Notes under the pieces: model-generated
The model's input: the letters and a program-made list of their open reading frames with translations, nothing else
Databases searched by the model: none
What the model was told of the DNA's origin: nothing
Translations under genes and position numbers: made by a program
In this document: positions 12,701 to 23,300 of the stretch, in pieces
How positions within the stretch are numbered: position 1 is the stretch's first letter
Layout: the number at the start of each line of letters is the position of its first letter
NCBI GenBank assembly: GCA_003117195.1
Contig: BDSI01000118.1
Span: 1-64,000 of the forward strand
Source of the DNA: Eudorina sp. 2006-703-Eu-15
Taxonomy: Eukaryota > Chlorophyta > Chlorophyceae > Chlamydomonadales > Volvocaceae
Direction: 5' to 3'
DNA length: 64,000 nucleotides

Positions 12701-14555
12701 CCACGGCGGCTCCGAAACCCCTCCTCGTCCACTGCGGGGCGGGAGGCGGCCAGACGGGAGATGGCGGTGCGCCCGGGCGGCCAGGCACGGGGGTGAGTCG
12801 TGAGTCGAGGGAGGGTGCCCCCCTCCCGGGCCACGGCTGGGGGGTGGGTGGGGAGGCGGGGCCGCCGGCGTCAAAGTACCCCCCTAGTCCTCGTGGTGAG
12901 GTGGCCAAGGGCCGGCGTCGGGCGGCGTGTCTGGGGCCAAGCGGCCCCTCCCCCCTCCCCCGTCTTCCCTCCTGAGCGGAGACGGACCCCATCTCGACGG
13001 CCTGCCTGCCGATAGCTGTAGCCGGACTGCGGTGTTCGGTGTGGACAGAGAAGAGGAGAGAGGGGAGGAGGGACAGGAGGAGAGAGAGAGGAGGGAGAGA
13101 AGGGACGCCGATCCCACGAGTCATGGGTTGGCGCCGTTGCGTGTCTCCCCCTTCCCCACCCCTGGAGCACCCCTGGAGCACCCCCCCCCCGCGGTGACCC
13201 CCCGATCCCGTCGCCTGCCCCGCTTGTGGTCGGCCTGCACCCGCCTCGCTCCAGGGGCAGCCCCAACAAGACGTTCGGGCAGTGGTTCGCCACCATCACC
13301 GTCACCATCGCCACCACCATCGCCACCACCATCGCCATAACCACCGCGATGATAGCCGCCGCCAAGACCACCACCGCACCCAAAAACCCCGAACTCCGCA
13401 TCAGCAACTGAAGGAGCGGCAACATCAGCAGCTGACGGAGCAGCAGCGGCGACGTGGGGACGAGCCCAGCGGTGGCGGCGGCGGCGGCGGCGGTGACGGC
13501 GGCGGCAACAGCAGCAGCGGCGGCGGCGACGGCGGCGGTGACGGCGGCGGCGGTGACGGCGGCGGCGGTCTGGCCCGGCGGCGACCCCTGGCCCTCGTGG
13601 CCGCTGACGGCGGCGCCGCGGCGCAGGGGGCGGTGGGCGGCCGGTCTGGGTCAGCGCCGTCCCGCGTCGAGGGGGGCGCGGAGTGGGACGACGAGGACAC
13701 CGCCACGGAAACCCCCTCCTCCTCCTCCTCCTCCTCCTCCTCCTCCTCTTCCGATGACGACGACGGCGACGACGACGACGGTGAGGAGGAAGCTCGACCC
13801 GCCCGACCGGCAGCAGTCCACGGCGGAGGCGGCGGTGGCGGCGGGGCCCGTGGCGCCGGCAGCGGGCACCCGGTGGTGCCAGGCGGTCTGGGCGCTGGCG
13901 AGGGCCCGGGCGGCGGCCGCGGGACCAACGGGACCGCGGTGCGGTCTCGGAGGGCGGGTTTAGGGGCGGCGGCGGCGGCGGCGGGGAGGGCCCGGCGGCC
14001 CGGAGCGATGGACCGTCTGCTGCGGGAGCTGCTGGAGCGACGGCGACGGGGCCCCGCGTTGAAGATGCCCCTCAATGCTCTGGCAGTACGGCAGGCGGCA
14101 GTAGCAGTAGCAGCAGCAGCAGCGTCTGGGGTGGTCGATTCGGCGGCGGACACAGAGTTACTAGGGCAGCACCGCCACCACCGCCACGACCATCGCCACC
14201 ACCATCGCCACCACCACCGCCACCACCACCAGCGGCACCGCGGATCGGTGGCGAAGGCGCCGGTCCCGGCAGCGACAGTTCCGCCGCCAGGAGGCGGCGG
14301 CGGCGGCGGCGGCAACGGACCGGCGGAGCTGCAGCCGACCCCGCCGCCGCACCCTGCGGTCGACGTCGCCGCCGGCAACGACGCGGCGGTGCCGTCGGAG
14401 CCACTACGGGTGCCTCCCGCCACGGCGACGGTGGCGGCAGTAGCAGTACCAACAGCAGTGGTTAGACCCGACACAGGTGTGGCGGGGGCCGCGGCTGTAG
14501 CGGTCGAGCGGACGGCCGTGCACCACGTGAGCGGAACGGCAGGTAAGCGGCCGCG

Positions 14556-14586
<31 letters not shown>

Positions 14587-17500
14587 CACGCCGCCGCTCA
14601 CGCCGCCGCTCACGCCGCCGCCGGCGCCGCCGGCGATAAGGGCTCCTCCTCCGACGGTAGGGCTGCTGACGAGATGCGGGAGGGCGACGAGCCGCCGCCG
14701 GCGAAGCATCCCCGGGTAATGCCGCCGCCACGACTGCCGCCGCCGCCGCCGCCGCGGTCAGACACCGATCGGCCGCTGGCACCCAGGTCCGTTGGGTTGC
14801 CCGGACAGAGACCGACAGCGGTGGCTCGGAAGAACCAGAGCGGCGGCGGCCCTAGGGGCGCACCGGCGGGGGCCGCCAGGTACTCGCAAGTGGCCATGGC
14901 GGGGCGCCGACGGACGCCGCCGCCGCCGCCGCCGCCGCCGCCCGCCCCGCCGCCGCGGCCGCCGGTGCCGCCGCCACCGGACTTCTGCGGTCGGTTGCGG
15001 CCACTGCGCGCCACACCGCCCCATGGGTCGCCGCCGCGGCCGAGGCTGCAAGACACGCCGACGGCCATGGACCAGCAACGACCGCCGGCGGCGGCGGCGG
15101 TGGATCAGCCGCCGCCGCCGGCGCCGCCGTCACCGGAGTCGCAGCCACACGACGTGCCGCTGCGGAAAGTAACCGCAGCGGCGGACGACGCGGCTGCATG
15201 TGATGCAGCGGGCACAGGGGGCGATGGCGCCGGAGGCCAGTCCCCTGCCCCCGCCAGGCCACAGCCGGGCATGTGTGGGCCCCCGCCGAGGGGGGAGGTC
15301 CTCGACGCCCCTGCCAGCCCCTGGATCGCCACCACCCCCCACCAACAGCATCAGCTCCGGCACCAGAAGCAGGAACACCTCACTCTGTCCCACATGCCGC
15401 TGCTTCAACGGGACGAGCAGGAATTGGGGCAGCAGCAGCAGCCGCCTCAGCAGCAGCAGCCGCCTCAGCAGCAGCAGCCGCCTCAGCAGCAGCAGCCGCC
15501 TCAGCAGCAGCAGCCGCCGCAGCAGCAGCAGCCGCCTCAGCAGCAGCAGCAGCCTCAGCAGCAGCAGCCGCCTCAGCAGCAGCAGCCGGAGGCGCAAGGG
15601 GAGACAATGCGGAGTGAAACCCAGCCGCCGGCGCCGCCGCGACTGCCGCCGTCTCCAGGGCAAGGCCAGTGCGCATCGCCGCCGCCGCCGCCGCCGCCAG
15701 CTGACGTCACCGCCGCGGCTTCCAGCGCCTCCCCCGACTGCGAGGTCTCCACGACTGCGCCGAGCACCCACCCCGGGGCGCCCGTCCCGCCCGTGGCTGT
15801 GGGGCGGCCGAAGGCGGAGGAGAAGGAGGCGGAGGAGGGGGAGGAACAAGAGGAGGCGGGCGGGTCCCGAGCTGCCGGGCCGTCAGGCGGGGCAGCAGGG
15901 TCAGGGTCAGGAGTACCGGGAGGGGCGGAGGGTGGCGCGGGGCCGCAGCCGCCTGCGCCCGCCGCACCTCAGCCGCAGCAGCCGCCCGGTTCCTGCGCTG
16001 AGCGCCCTCCCACCTCGTCGCGGCCGCCGCTTCAGTCCGCAGCAGCAGCAGCAGAAGCAGCAACAGTAGCAGTGGCAGTAGCAGCAACAGCTGCCCTGGC
16101 GGCGCCTGTAGATGCGGCCTCGGCGAGCGGAGTCGCTGCGCCCTCCCGCACCACCACCGGCTACAGGGACCGCTCCAGGGGGTCCCTGCAGCCGCCACCA
16201 GAGCCGCCACCAGAGCCGCCGCAAACCCAGACGCTCCAGCCGCCCCAGCCAATTTCTCCCCACCCATTTCCCTTATTACCCCACCCGCCGGGAGCTCCCG
16301 CGGGTCCGGAGGACAGCGCCATCATGAGGGCCCTCGCGCTGCTGCGGCGCCTGGCTGCCCCGGCGACCCACGTCGGCCCCGCAGCGGCGGCGACCCACGT
16401 CGGCCCCGCAGCGGCGGCGGCGGCGGCGGCACCGTTGCCGACCCCGTTGGAGCTGCAGCCCCACCCGCAGCCCCACCCCCCGCCGCAGTCGCAGACACAG
16501 CCGCACCTCACTCGTGTAATGGACGGGACGGGTATCCCGGGGGCCGCGGAGACCCCAGCCCCGGGTGCAGCGAGCGGCCCCGGGGCGGACGCCGTGCCGG
16601 GGCACCCACCGCCTCCGTCTCCGCGGCCCCGCCCTCCGCCGCTGGTTTCGGGGCCGCCACCCCGGGAGGGTCTGGCGGCTGGGGAGTGCCATCCCGGAGA
16701 GGGGCAGCCGCATCCCCAGCAGCCGTCACCACCGCAGCAGTTACCCCGTCGGGCGGTTCAACACCCCACCAGCGACCGGTGGGGGGCAGCCGAGCCGCAG
16801 TCGGTTCAGGGCCCGTCGCGGCCCCCATCGCCCGGGGGTAAGCCCCGCCGCCTGAGGTCCTCGCCACCGGCACCACCACCACCACCACCATTGCTGCCGC
16901 TGCTGCCGCCGGACGGGTGCCCCTCGCCGCCCTGGCACGCCGCCGCCGGCGGCGTGGGCCCGGCGGAGCAAGAGGCGGCGGGACCCAGGCTTGGACTCGT
17001 AGAAGGCGCGGCGCCCTCACGCGGGGAGTGTATGGCCCTTGTGCGGCTGGACTGCCCGGCCGTGGCGCCGCCGCTCCTCCCGGTCCTTGTGCCGGTCCCT
17101 GTGCCGGTCACGGGGCGTGCGGCGCCACGGCCGGGGCCTCTGGACGCGGCGCAATGGCCGCCGCCGCCGCCGCAACCTCAGCAGCAACAGCAGAGTCAGT
17201 ATCAGCGTCAGCATAGGAGTGACAGGGGGCAAGAGCAGGGAGAACAGAAAGGGGGGCAGCAGCAACAGGAGCAACAGCAGCTACAGCAGCTACAGGAGAT
17301 ACAGGAGATACAGCAGCTACAGGAGCTACAGCACCAACAGCAGCAGCAGCAGCAGCAGCAGGAGCAGCACCGGGACGGCTCGCAGCGACAGCGTCAGGAG
17401 GAGGAACAGCAGCAGTGTCGACAGAAAGAGCAGCAACAGCAGAAAGAACAGCAACAGCAGACAGAGCAGGAACAGGAACAGGAACAGGAATTGCAGCAGC

Positions 17501-18840
17501 AGGAGCAGCAGCAGCAGCTGCAGCAGCAGCAGCAGCAGCAACAACAACAACAACAGGCACTCGAGGGGCTGATGGCGGTGCAGGCGGAGGCCCGTGAGGG
17601 GCCCCTCCACAGCCCCTCCCCCGCCCCCCACCGCAGCCCATCGGCCGCCTCGGACGACTCGTGGCCCTCCCTGGACGACTTGGGCGCTGAGGACTGGGCC
17701 CTCCTGGCCTCCCTGGAGGAACCCGAGCTCTGCTCCACACGGCCGCTGGATGCGCAGATGTCAGCCGCGACCCCAGCCGCACCCGCACCCGCCGCGCCGG
17801 CCGCCGCCGCCTCAGCCGCCCCCCCAGCCGCACCCACCCTCACCTTCGCGCCTGCCGCCGCAGCCGCACCCCCAGCCGGCCTCCTGACACAGGGTTCGGC
17901 GCAGCCATCGCCCACCACTTCACCGCGTGTCGAGGCGTGCGTCGGGGCGGGTGCCGCTGCCGGAGGGCCTTATGTGTGGCCACATATCGCCATGCCCTGC
18001 AGCGTAGACGTCAATCCTGCGCCACTGCCCCGGCTGCAGGCTGCGCCCTCTGAGCCGCCGCCGCCGCGGTCTCTCGACGTACTGGAGCCGCTGCCCGCCA
18101 CCGCATCAGCCATCGCCGGTTGCCGCGGCGTGGGGCGGAGCCGTTGGGCCCCTGACCTCCGGACTGAGATGAGGGGTGCGGCGGCGGAGCGGCCCGGTGC
18201 GGCGGACCTGCCGGTCTTCCGGGGCCTCTTGCTGCGCCACCCATTGACGGCAGAGCCACTTCCCGCCGGGCACGGCAGCACCGGGGATGCCGCCGTCGCT
18301 GCAGCTGCTGCTGCTGCTGCTGCTGCTGCTGCCGCGGAGGAGACGGCCATTACTGGGGGTCCACCCTTGTCTGGAGGAGGAGGAGGAGGAGGAGGAGGAG
18401 GGGGTGATTGGGGAGGGGGAGGAGGAGGAGGAGGAGGAGGAGGGGTCGTGCCAGGGAAGGAGCTGGGTGTCGCGGTGGCGACCAACGCCGTCATTACGGC
18501 GTCTGTGGGCTGCGTCAACGGGACCTTGTGGTCGGGGTCGTCGCCGCCCTCACTTGTGGGGGACGAGGACCGGGGCGGGGTCTGGGGATACGGAGGATAC
18601 GATGCAGCAGTAGGAATAGCAGCAGCAGCAGCAGCAGGAGTATCAGCCGCAGCGGCGGCGGCTGAGGGCCTTGAGAGGGGCCTGGAGCGAGCAGCAGGTG
18701 ATATTGATATCTCATCTAGCTGCGATCTGGGGATGCAGAAGCGGCAGCAGCAGTGGGTGGATGGTGAGGGAGGGGCGGGAGCGGGGCCGGGGCCGGGGGT
18801 GGGAGCGCCGCCGTCAAAGCGGCCCCGACTGCGGGTGTAG
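9702..18840 (+). CDS. Giant low-complexity nuclear protein with a split SAND-like segment; candidate VARL (RegA-like) regulator
   Basis: Three exons join cleanly in phase 0: 9702-11402 (donor GTAGGT), 11902-12792 (donor GTGAGT) and 13255-18840, giving about 2,725 aa. The exon 1/2 junction reads LEPVSQALRGCV | ALGWTVRD, followed by TSRVWAATVKEWRRAV. With the preceding GCVGSLCW this resembles the SAND pattern (G-x-L, then C-[IV], W-T, D/E, ending in K-x-W-[KR]-x-[SA]-[IV]) at about residues 538-600. A separate segment, LVPLVLEVNGTLRPRLTF (about 265-285), lies N-terminal after a long Gly-rich linker. The VARL family of volvocine algae, which includes RegA, has a SAND-related core with an N-terminal extension and variable linker, so this is a plausible member; that is inference. 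The rest is Ala/Gln/Pro/Gly/His runs, a poly-Ser/acidic tract (13716-13785), an acidic-hydrophobic patch SWPSLDDLGAEDWALLASL (about 17655-17715) and a C-terminal basic PPSKRPRLRV. Alternatives: an unrelated coactivator, or two genes. Confidence 0.65.
11403..11901 (+). other. Intron 1 of the SAND-like gene, with telomere-like and AT-rich tandem motifs
   Basis: Phase-0 intron dividing the SAND-like segment. It holds GGTTAGG/GGTTAGGGTT motifs at about 11420-11463, resembling plant-type telomere repeats. It also has an AT-rich degenerate tandem array built on AGTAAAACCT at about 11712-11801. The acceptor is AAG, less usual than CAG, after a C-rich tract. Confidence 0.55.
13265..13345 (+). repeat. 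CACCAT/CGCCAC trinucleotide-type array (His-rich start of exon 3)
   Basis: Imperfect CACCATCGC units encode a His/Arg-rich tract in the chosen frame. The other frames also stay open and give hydrophobic Thr/Ile/Ala peptides. Frame choice rests on the phase-0 junction to the 1,860-codon downstream frame. Confidence 0.5.
15430..15588 (+). repeat. 15-bp coding repeat encoding QQQPP
   Basis: About ten tandem copies of CAGCAGCAGCCGCCT with minor variation, encoding Gln-Gln-Gln-Pro-Pro repeats within exon 3 of the SAND-like gene. One unit has an extra Gln codon. Confidence 0.85.
17170..17560 (+). repeat. Poly-glutamine-rich coding tract
   Basis: CAG/CAA-rich stretch encoding a Gln/Glu-rich domain with near-pure Gln runs at about 17337-17362 and 17509-17556. 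Such tracts are common in volvocine transcriptional regulators and are length-variable. Confidence 0.85.
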
Positions 18841-19040
18841 GGTGTAGCTGTGTTAAAAACACTGTCCCGCGAGGAGCGAAGAGGTGTAGGGTATAGCGGT
18901 GTGGGAGCTCGCGGCCCGGCAGTAATCGTCATCATCATCAGGAAGAGAAGGAGGAGGAGGAGGAGGAGGAGGAGGAGGAGGAGATGTCCGAAGCAGGACA
19001 GCTGAGCCGCGGGGCAGGACGCCGGTGCAGCTGTTGACAG

Positions 19041-19045
19041 TGTAA
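19041..19045 (+). terminator. Candidate polyadenylation signal TGTAA (SAND-like gene)
   Basis: TGTAA, the standard chlamydomonadalean poly(A) signal, 200 nt downstream of the stop codon. No transcript evidence is available. Confidence 0.45.
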
Positions 19046-19586
19046 GGCGGTCAGCCGCCAATAAGAATACAGCTCGACCGCGGGAGAGCGCCAACAGGCG
19101 ACAGCCGCTGGAGGCCGCTGCGCCGCAGGTGTAGAACCGCCACCGCGCTGCAGGCAGGATCGCCTCGGGGCCTCTTGAGTCGAACGTGAGAATGCAATCA
19201 GCAGACACGGTGTGGAGATGTGATGTAGCTGTGTTGTGATTCGTAGGTCGGTAGCGCGGTGTGTTTTGCGTAGTGGTGTGTGGCCGTTGGAACAGACGGG
19301 CTGAGATAAAAGAAGGCAGGAGGTTTGGGGAGGCGGGGGGGGCTCCAGGGGGGATTTGTTGCACGCGGCCTCGGACCGAGGATGGCGAACACCCACGACT
19401 GCCGGTGCCGTTGGTAACTGTACGGCATTGGACGAGCATGCAGAATAGGCGAGCGTCGTACAGAATTGCGAGAGGCCTGTGCACTCCCGGGCTCGGGAGG
19501 CCGGTGGGGGGACTGGGGAGGAGGTGCATTGGTACGGCTACGGTGTGCTGCGGCGGTGTTCTGCGCAGATCCGGTATGGCTCATTC

Positions 19587-19591
19587 TTACA
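19587..19591 (-). terminator. Candidate polyadenylation signal TGTAA (oxidase gene)
   Basis: TTACA on the plus strand, i.e. TGTAA on the oxidase sense strand, about 720 nt beyond its stop codon. It is the first clear match seen downstream, but the distance makes it tentative. Confidence 0.25.
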
Positions 19592-20309
19592 TTGTCTCCT
19601 GACACATGACCTTTTATGTTGCTGGGGCTTATGATTGTTGGATTCAGTGGCGTTCGGGGGCTCCGTGTCCGTTTAGGTTCCCGGGGACTAGAATGGTGGA
19701 GAGTCGGCAGTCCGGGCGACGGCTCGCGAGGGGGGGCAAGGCGGGCGTCGTGCGGGCGGGCGGCGGTGCGGGCGCTGTGCGACTGCGACAAAGCCTCTCT
19801 CGCTGTGCCCATCAGGGTGAGGAGGTGAGGGTTTGGACCTTGGAGTTCAGGTGGTGGCTGGATGGCCCCACTGTTGGCGTGGCCCCTCTCGGCTTTGCTA
19901 CCTGTGCAGCGTTGAGGACCTTGATCAATGCGCAACCCGACGTTTCTGGTCGTTTCCTTTCGGGGGACGGGCTGGCGCATTCGTACTCGGCCGTACATTG
20001 GGAAAGCAGGTCCCGTTGGTCCCTCCGTCCAATTATCAGCGTACTGGACGTCCTGCCCCGGCAAGGGCATCGACTACGACATCGACTAGCGCTCCTAGAC
20101 GTGACAGCCGCGATGGACAGTGGCTGGACACCCACACGCCACGCCCGAGGGGGGCGGAGGGCGGTGGGCAGCGGGAGGCCGCCGGGGGCCCAGCAGCGGA
20201 GGAGCGGACCCGCCCGCCCCACCCGTATCCCTGCCTCCTAACTGCCTCCTAACTGCCTCCTAACTGCCACCAACCGGACCGCAAACCCCGTGCCCTAGCC
20301 TCAGTCAGA

Positions 20310-23300
20310 TCAGAACCTCGACAGCGCCTGCAGGTGGCCGGGCCTCCGCCCCGGGTCGAACCGGAAGGGCAGCAGCTCCTCCCAACCGCCGGCGGACCGT
20401 CGGGGCTGCGCGGCCCCTGACACCTCCGCATACGGCCGCACCGACGAGGAGGCGGAGGCGGCGGCGGCGGCGGAGGAGGAGGAGGCGGCCCCAAGCGGCC
20501 CCGCGGCCACCATCCGGGCAATCAGCTGCCCGATCCCCGAGCTCATCTTGAAGCCGTGGCCCGAGCAGGCGGAGCACAGGACCACCTGCGGCAAGGGGGC
20601 GGCGCCGCCGAGGGGAAGGGGGAGACCGCGGGGGATGAGACCAATGGGTCGACCCCGGAGCTCAAAAAACGCGGCGCTGTGCAGCGCGCGCGGGTGGGAG
20701 ACGGGCGCGGAGCTGGCCGCGTGGGGTGGCAACCGAGGGGCCAGAGAGGGTGCGACGACAAACAACAGGGTTGGTTCCTTGGGGTGCTTATTACGCAGGC
20801 GGTGGTGGTGGTGTGGTGGTGGTGTGTGTGCGGGGGGGGCTGCTCAGAGGGGAGTGGGTTGTGGCCCACCCTGACCCAGCAGTGCAGCGGCGGCGCGGCC
20901 GCACCTGCGGGTGGCGGGGGTGGCGGTCCACCAGGAAGTGGCCGTCCGGGGTGTTGGTGAAGAAGCAGGTGCTGGCGGCCAGAAGCCGACCCCGCGACGC
21001 CGCCGGGAAGTACGACGACACGCCCGCGCGCAGCGCCGCCTCGTCGGCGGCGTCGGCGGTGCGCCGTACGGACTCCAGCGCCATGGGGTTTCGGAGCTGC
21101 TCACGCAGGTGGCGGTACAGCCCGATCTTGAAGCCTGCCCGACGGAAAAAGCGAATGTGGAGTCCGACCCGGGACCGGTACGGCACCCTGTCCTCGGTTC
21201 AAAGTCCGGTGTCAGGGCTCGGTGTCGCTCTATGTCAGGGCGCTTACCCACCAACATCACGCAAGGGTCAACTGTGACAACATTTATTTAATACCGTAAG
21301 CCATCACCTTATCAAGGTGACTGGCAAGGTGCAGCGGGCATCAGCGGCCCAGTGGCTTGCCCCCAGCCCTCCCGGCCCCCTTCCCCCCTCCTCCCTTCCC
21401 TCTTCCCCCCGCCCCCCGCCCCGACCCTACTGCCCCCGCCCTCACCCCACCCCCACCCCCCGGGCCCCACCCGCCATGTCGCCGTGCTCTGGGAACCCGT
21501 AGTAGGCCGCACCCCCCGGGGCCTCCTCGATCACGAACACGGGGAAGCGGTCGGGCGCGAAGTCACGCCGCGCCGCCGCTGCAGGGCAACCGAACCGGTG
21601 CGGGAAGGGACCATACTTGCGACACCCCACCCGGGAGATGCGCCCATTGCTTTCGTTCAAAACTTCAAATATGTCCCTGGCCCTTCGCCTCATGTGGATG
21701 GATCGATTCGCGCACGTCACATCACGGACGGTGGGGGAGCCCCTGCCTCCAGGATATGGCGGTGCTTGATGCTTTAAACCACTCACGAACAATTCGCAGT
21801 TGAAGATCCAATGAGGAGGTAATGGCCGTACGCGCGCGCGTGGGTCGCATCCTGTGTCAGTACTGCGTGTGTACGGCAAGTAAGGCCCTGCTGCCCAGGG
21901 GCCCCGGTGCACTCACGTTCGACCTCGAACCAGCCAACCACCTGCCGCTCCGGTACGCAAAGCTCCTGCGGCCAAACACCCCAACCAACCAGTTGATCCA
22001 ACCAGTCCGAATACCGCCGGCGAGCACATTGCGCTTCCTGGAGCCACCTCGACGGATGGGTGTACGGCAATGGACGACCTGCTGGACGAGCCGGCGCCGT
22101 ACAACCCGAACGTCACTCCCTCCCACGTCCCACGACCGGCCCTCACCCGCAGCTCCGGAACCAGTTGCCCGATCCATGGCCCGGGTGTCAGCACCGCCGC
22201 CGCGGCGGTGATGGACGTCACCTCCCCCGCCGCCGGGCCGCCGGCGACCTCCTCCGCCTCCGCCTCCCCCTCCGAGGGCGCCACTTCGAAGATGACTGCG
22301 GAGTCCGGAGCGCTGCCCTCCGTCCCCCATGACACCACCCGGTGTCCCGCCAGCACCTCCGCACCCAGTCGCTCAGCCAGGAGGACGTGCGCCTGAGGGG
22401 GCCATCAGGATAGGGGCCCCGTCGGGAAGGGGGGAAAGCGAAAGGGGGGCAGAGGGGGCAGAGGGGGCAGTGGGGGCAGAGGGCGGATGTTACCTCACGA
22501 CTGCGTCAACGGACGCCTGGGTGGTGCCGCCCCGCTCGGTGCCTGGGGGGGCGCACCTGTACGATTCGCTCCGGAGCCAGTACGCCCCCGTCCGGCTGGT
22601 ACAGCGCCCGCCAGTGCTCCGGAACCTGGTAGGCTGCGACAGGAGCGTATTCCCAGACGAGGAGGGGAGCCGCGGGGAGGAAAGGTAGGGGGAGGTAGGG
22701 TGAGTAGGAAATTGGAAGACAAGTATTGTAGGGGGAGGCAGGAGGCAGGAGGCCCGGGCAAGCGTTTGTGAACCTGCTGCGACACCCAGCCGTCGCATGC
22801 GGCAGTGCGCATGCGGCACCGCCCGGGCCGCCTGAGCCGACCCGTCCTTGCGTGCCGTGAGCTGCAGCGCCGAAGCCCTGGCAGGCTGGCCCCAAGCCAT
22901 CACAGCCATCCCTCAAGTTCTGAACCACCCCAACGCGACAATGCACGTTGCCACCTCACCCGCACCCGCACCCGCACCCGCACCCGCACCCGCACCCGCA
23001 CCCGCACCCGCACCCGCACCCGCACCCGCACCCGCACCCGCACCCGCACCCGCACCCGCACCCGCACCCGCACCCGCACCCGCACCCGCGCCCGCCCCCG
23101 CACCCGGGAAGCGGCGGTTGAGTTGCTCTCCGGTGAGCACCTCGTGCTGCGTGGGATGTGGGATGTGGGGTGTGGGGTGGTGGGGTGGTGGGTCGGGGAG
23201 GAGTGGCGGGTGGCGGGTGGCGGGTGCGAGACCAGGACCCAGGGGGCCGAAGGAAAGACACGGTCAGCGGACGCGGCACGAGGCGCGAGGGAGGGAGGGA

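Larger units (their letters stand above)
18841..20309. other. Convergent 3' intergenic region
   Basis: Lies between the stop codons of the SAND-like gene (plus) and the oxidase (minus). It contains a GAG/GGA microsatellite at about 18947-18980 and three copies of an 11-bp TGCCTCCTAAC repeat at about 20229-20268. Long open frames exist on both strands (e.g. 19198-20070 minus), but none shows domain similarity, splice context or convincing codon use. Probably two 3' UTRs. Confidence 0.5.

Noticed and set aside
13226..13411. Alternative plus frame entering the CACCAT array with TFGQWFATITV
   Set aside because: It ends at a stop by 13411 and does not connect in phase to the long downstream frame.
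12871..13425. Minus-strand frame with a run of Ala/Val/Met resembling membrane helices
   Set aside because: The hydrophobic run is the reverse translation of the CACCAT array; no supporting gene structure.
13425..14474. Long minus-strand open frame of about 350 codons opposite exon 3 of the SAND-like gene
   Set aside because: It is antisense to GC-rich trinucleotide repeats, which keep several frames open. It encodes only low-complexity Pro/Ser/Ala with no domain or splice context.
19198..20070. Minus-strand 290-codon frame with an ATG in the convergent 3' region
   Set aside because: No recognisable domain, composition like its flanks, an equally long frame on the opposite strand, and position in probable 3' UTRs.
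22956..23106. Regular array that could suggest CRISPR
   Set aside because: Six-base units without spacers; a simple microsatellite in a eukaryotic gene.
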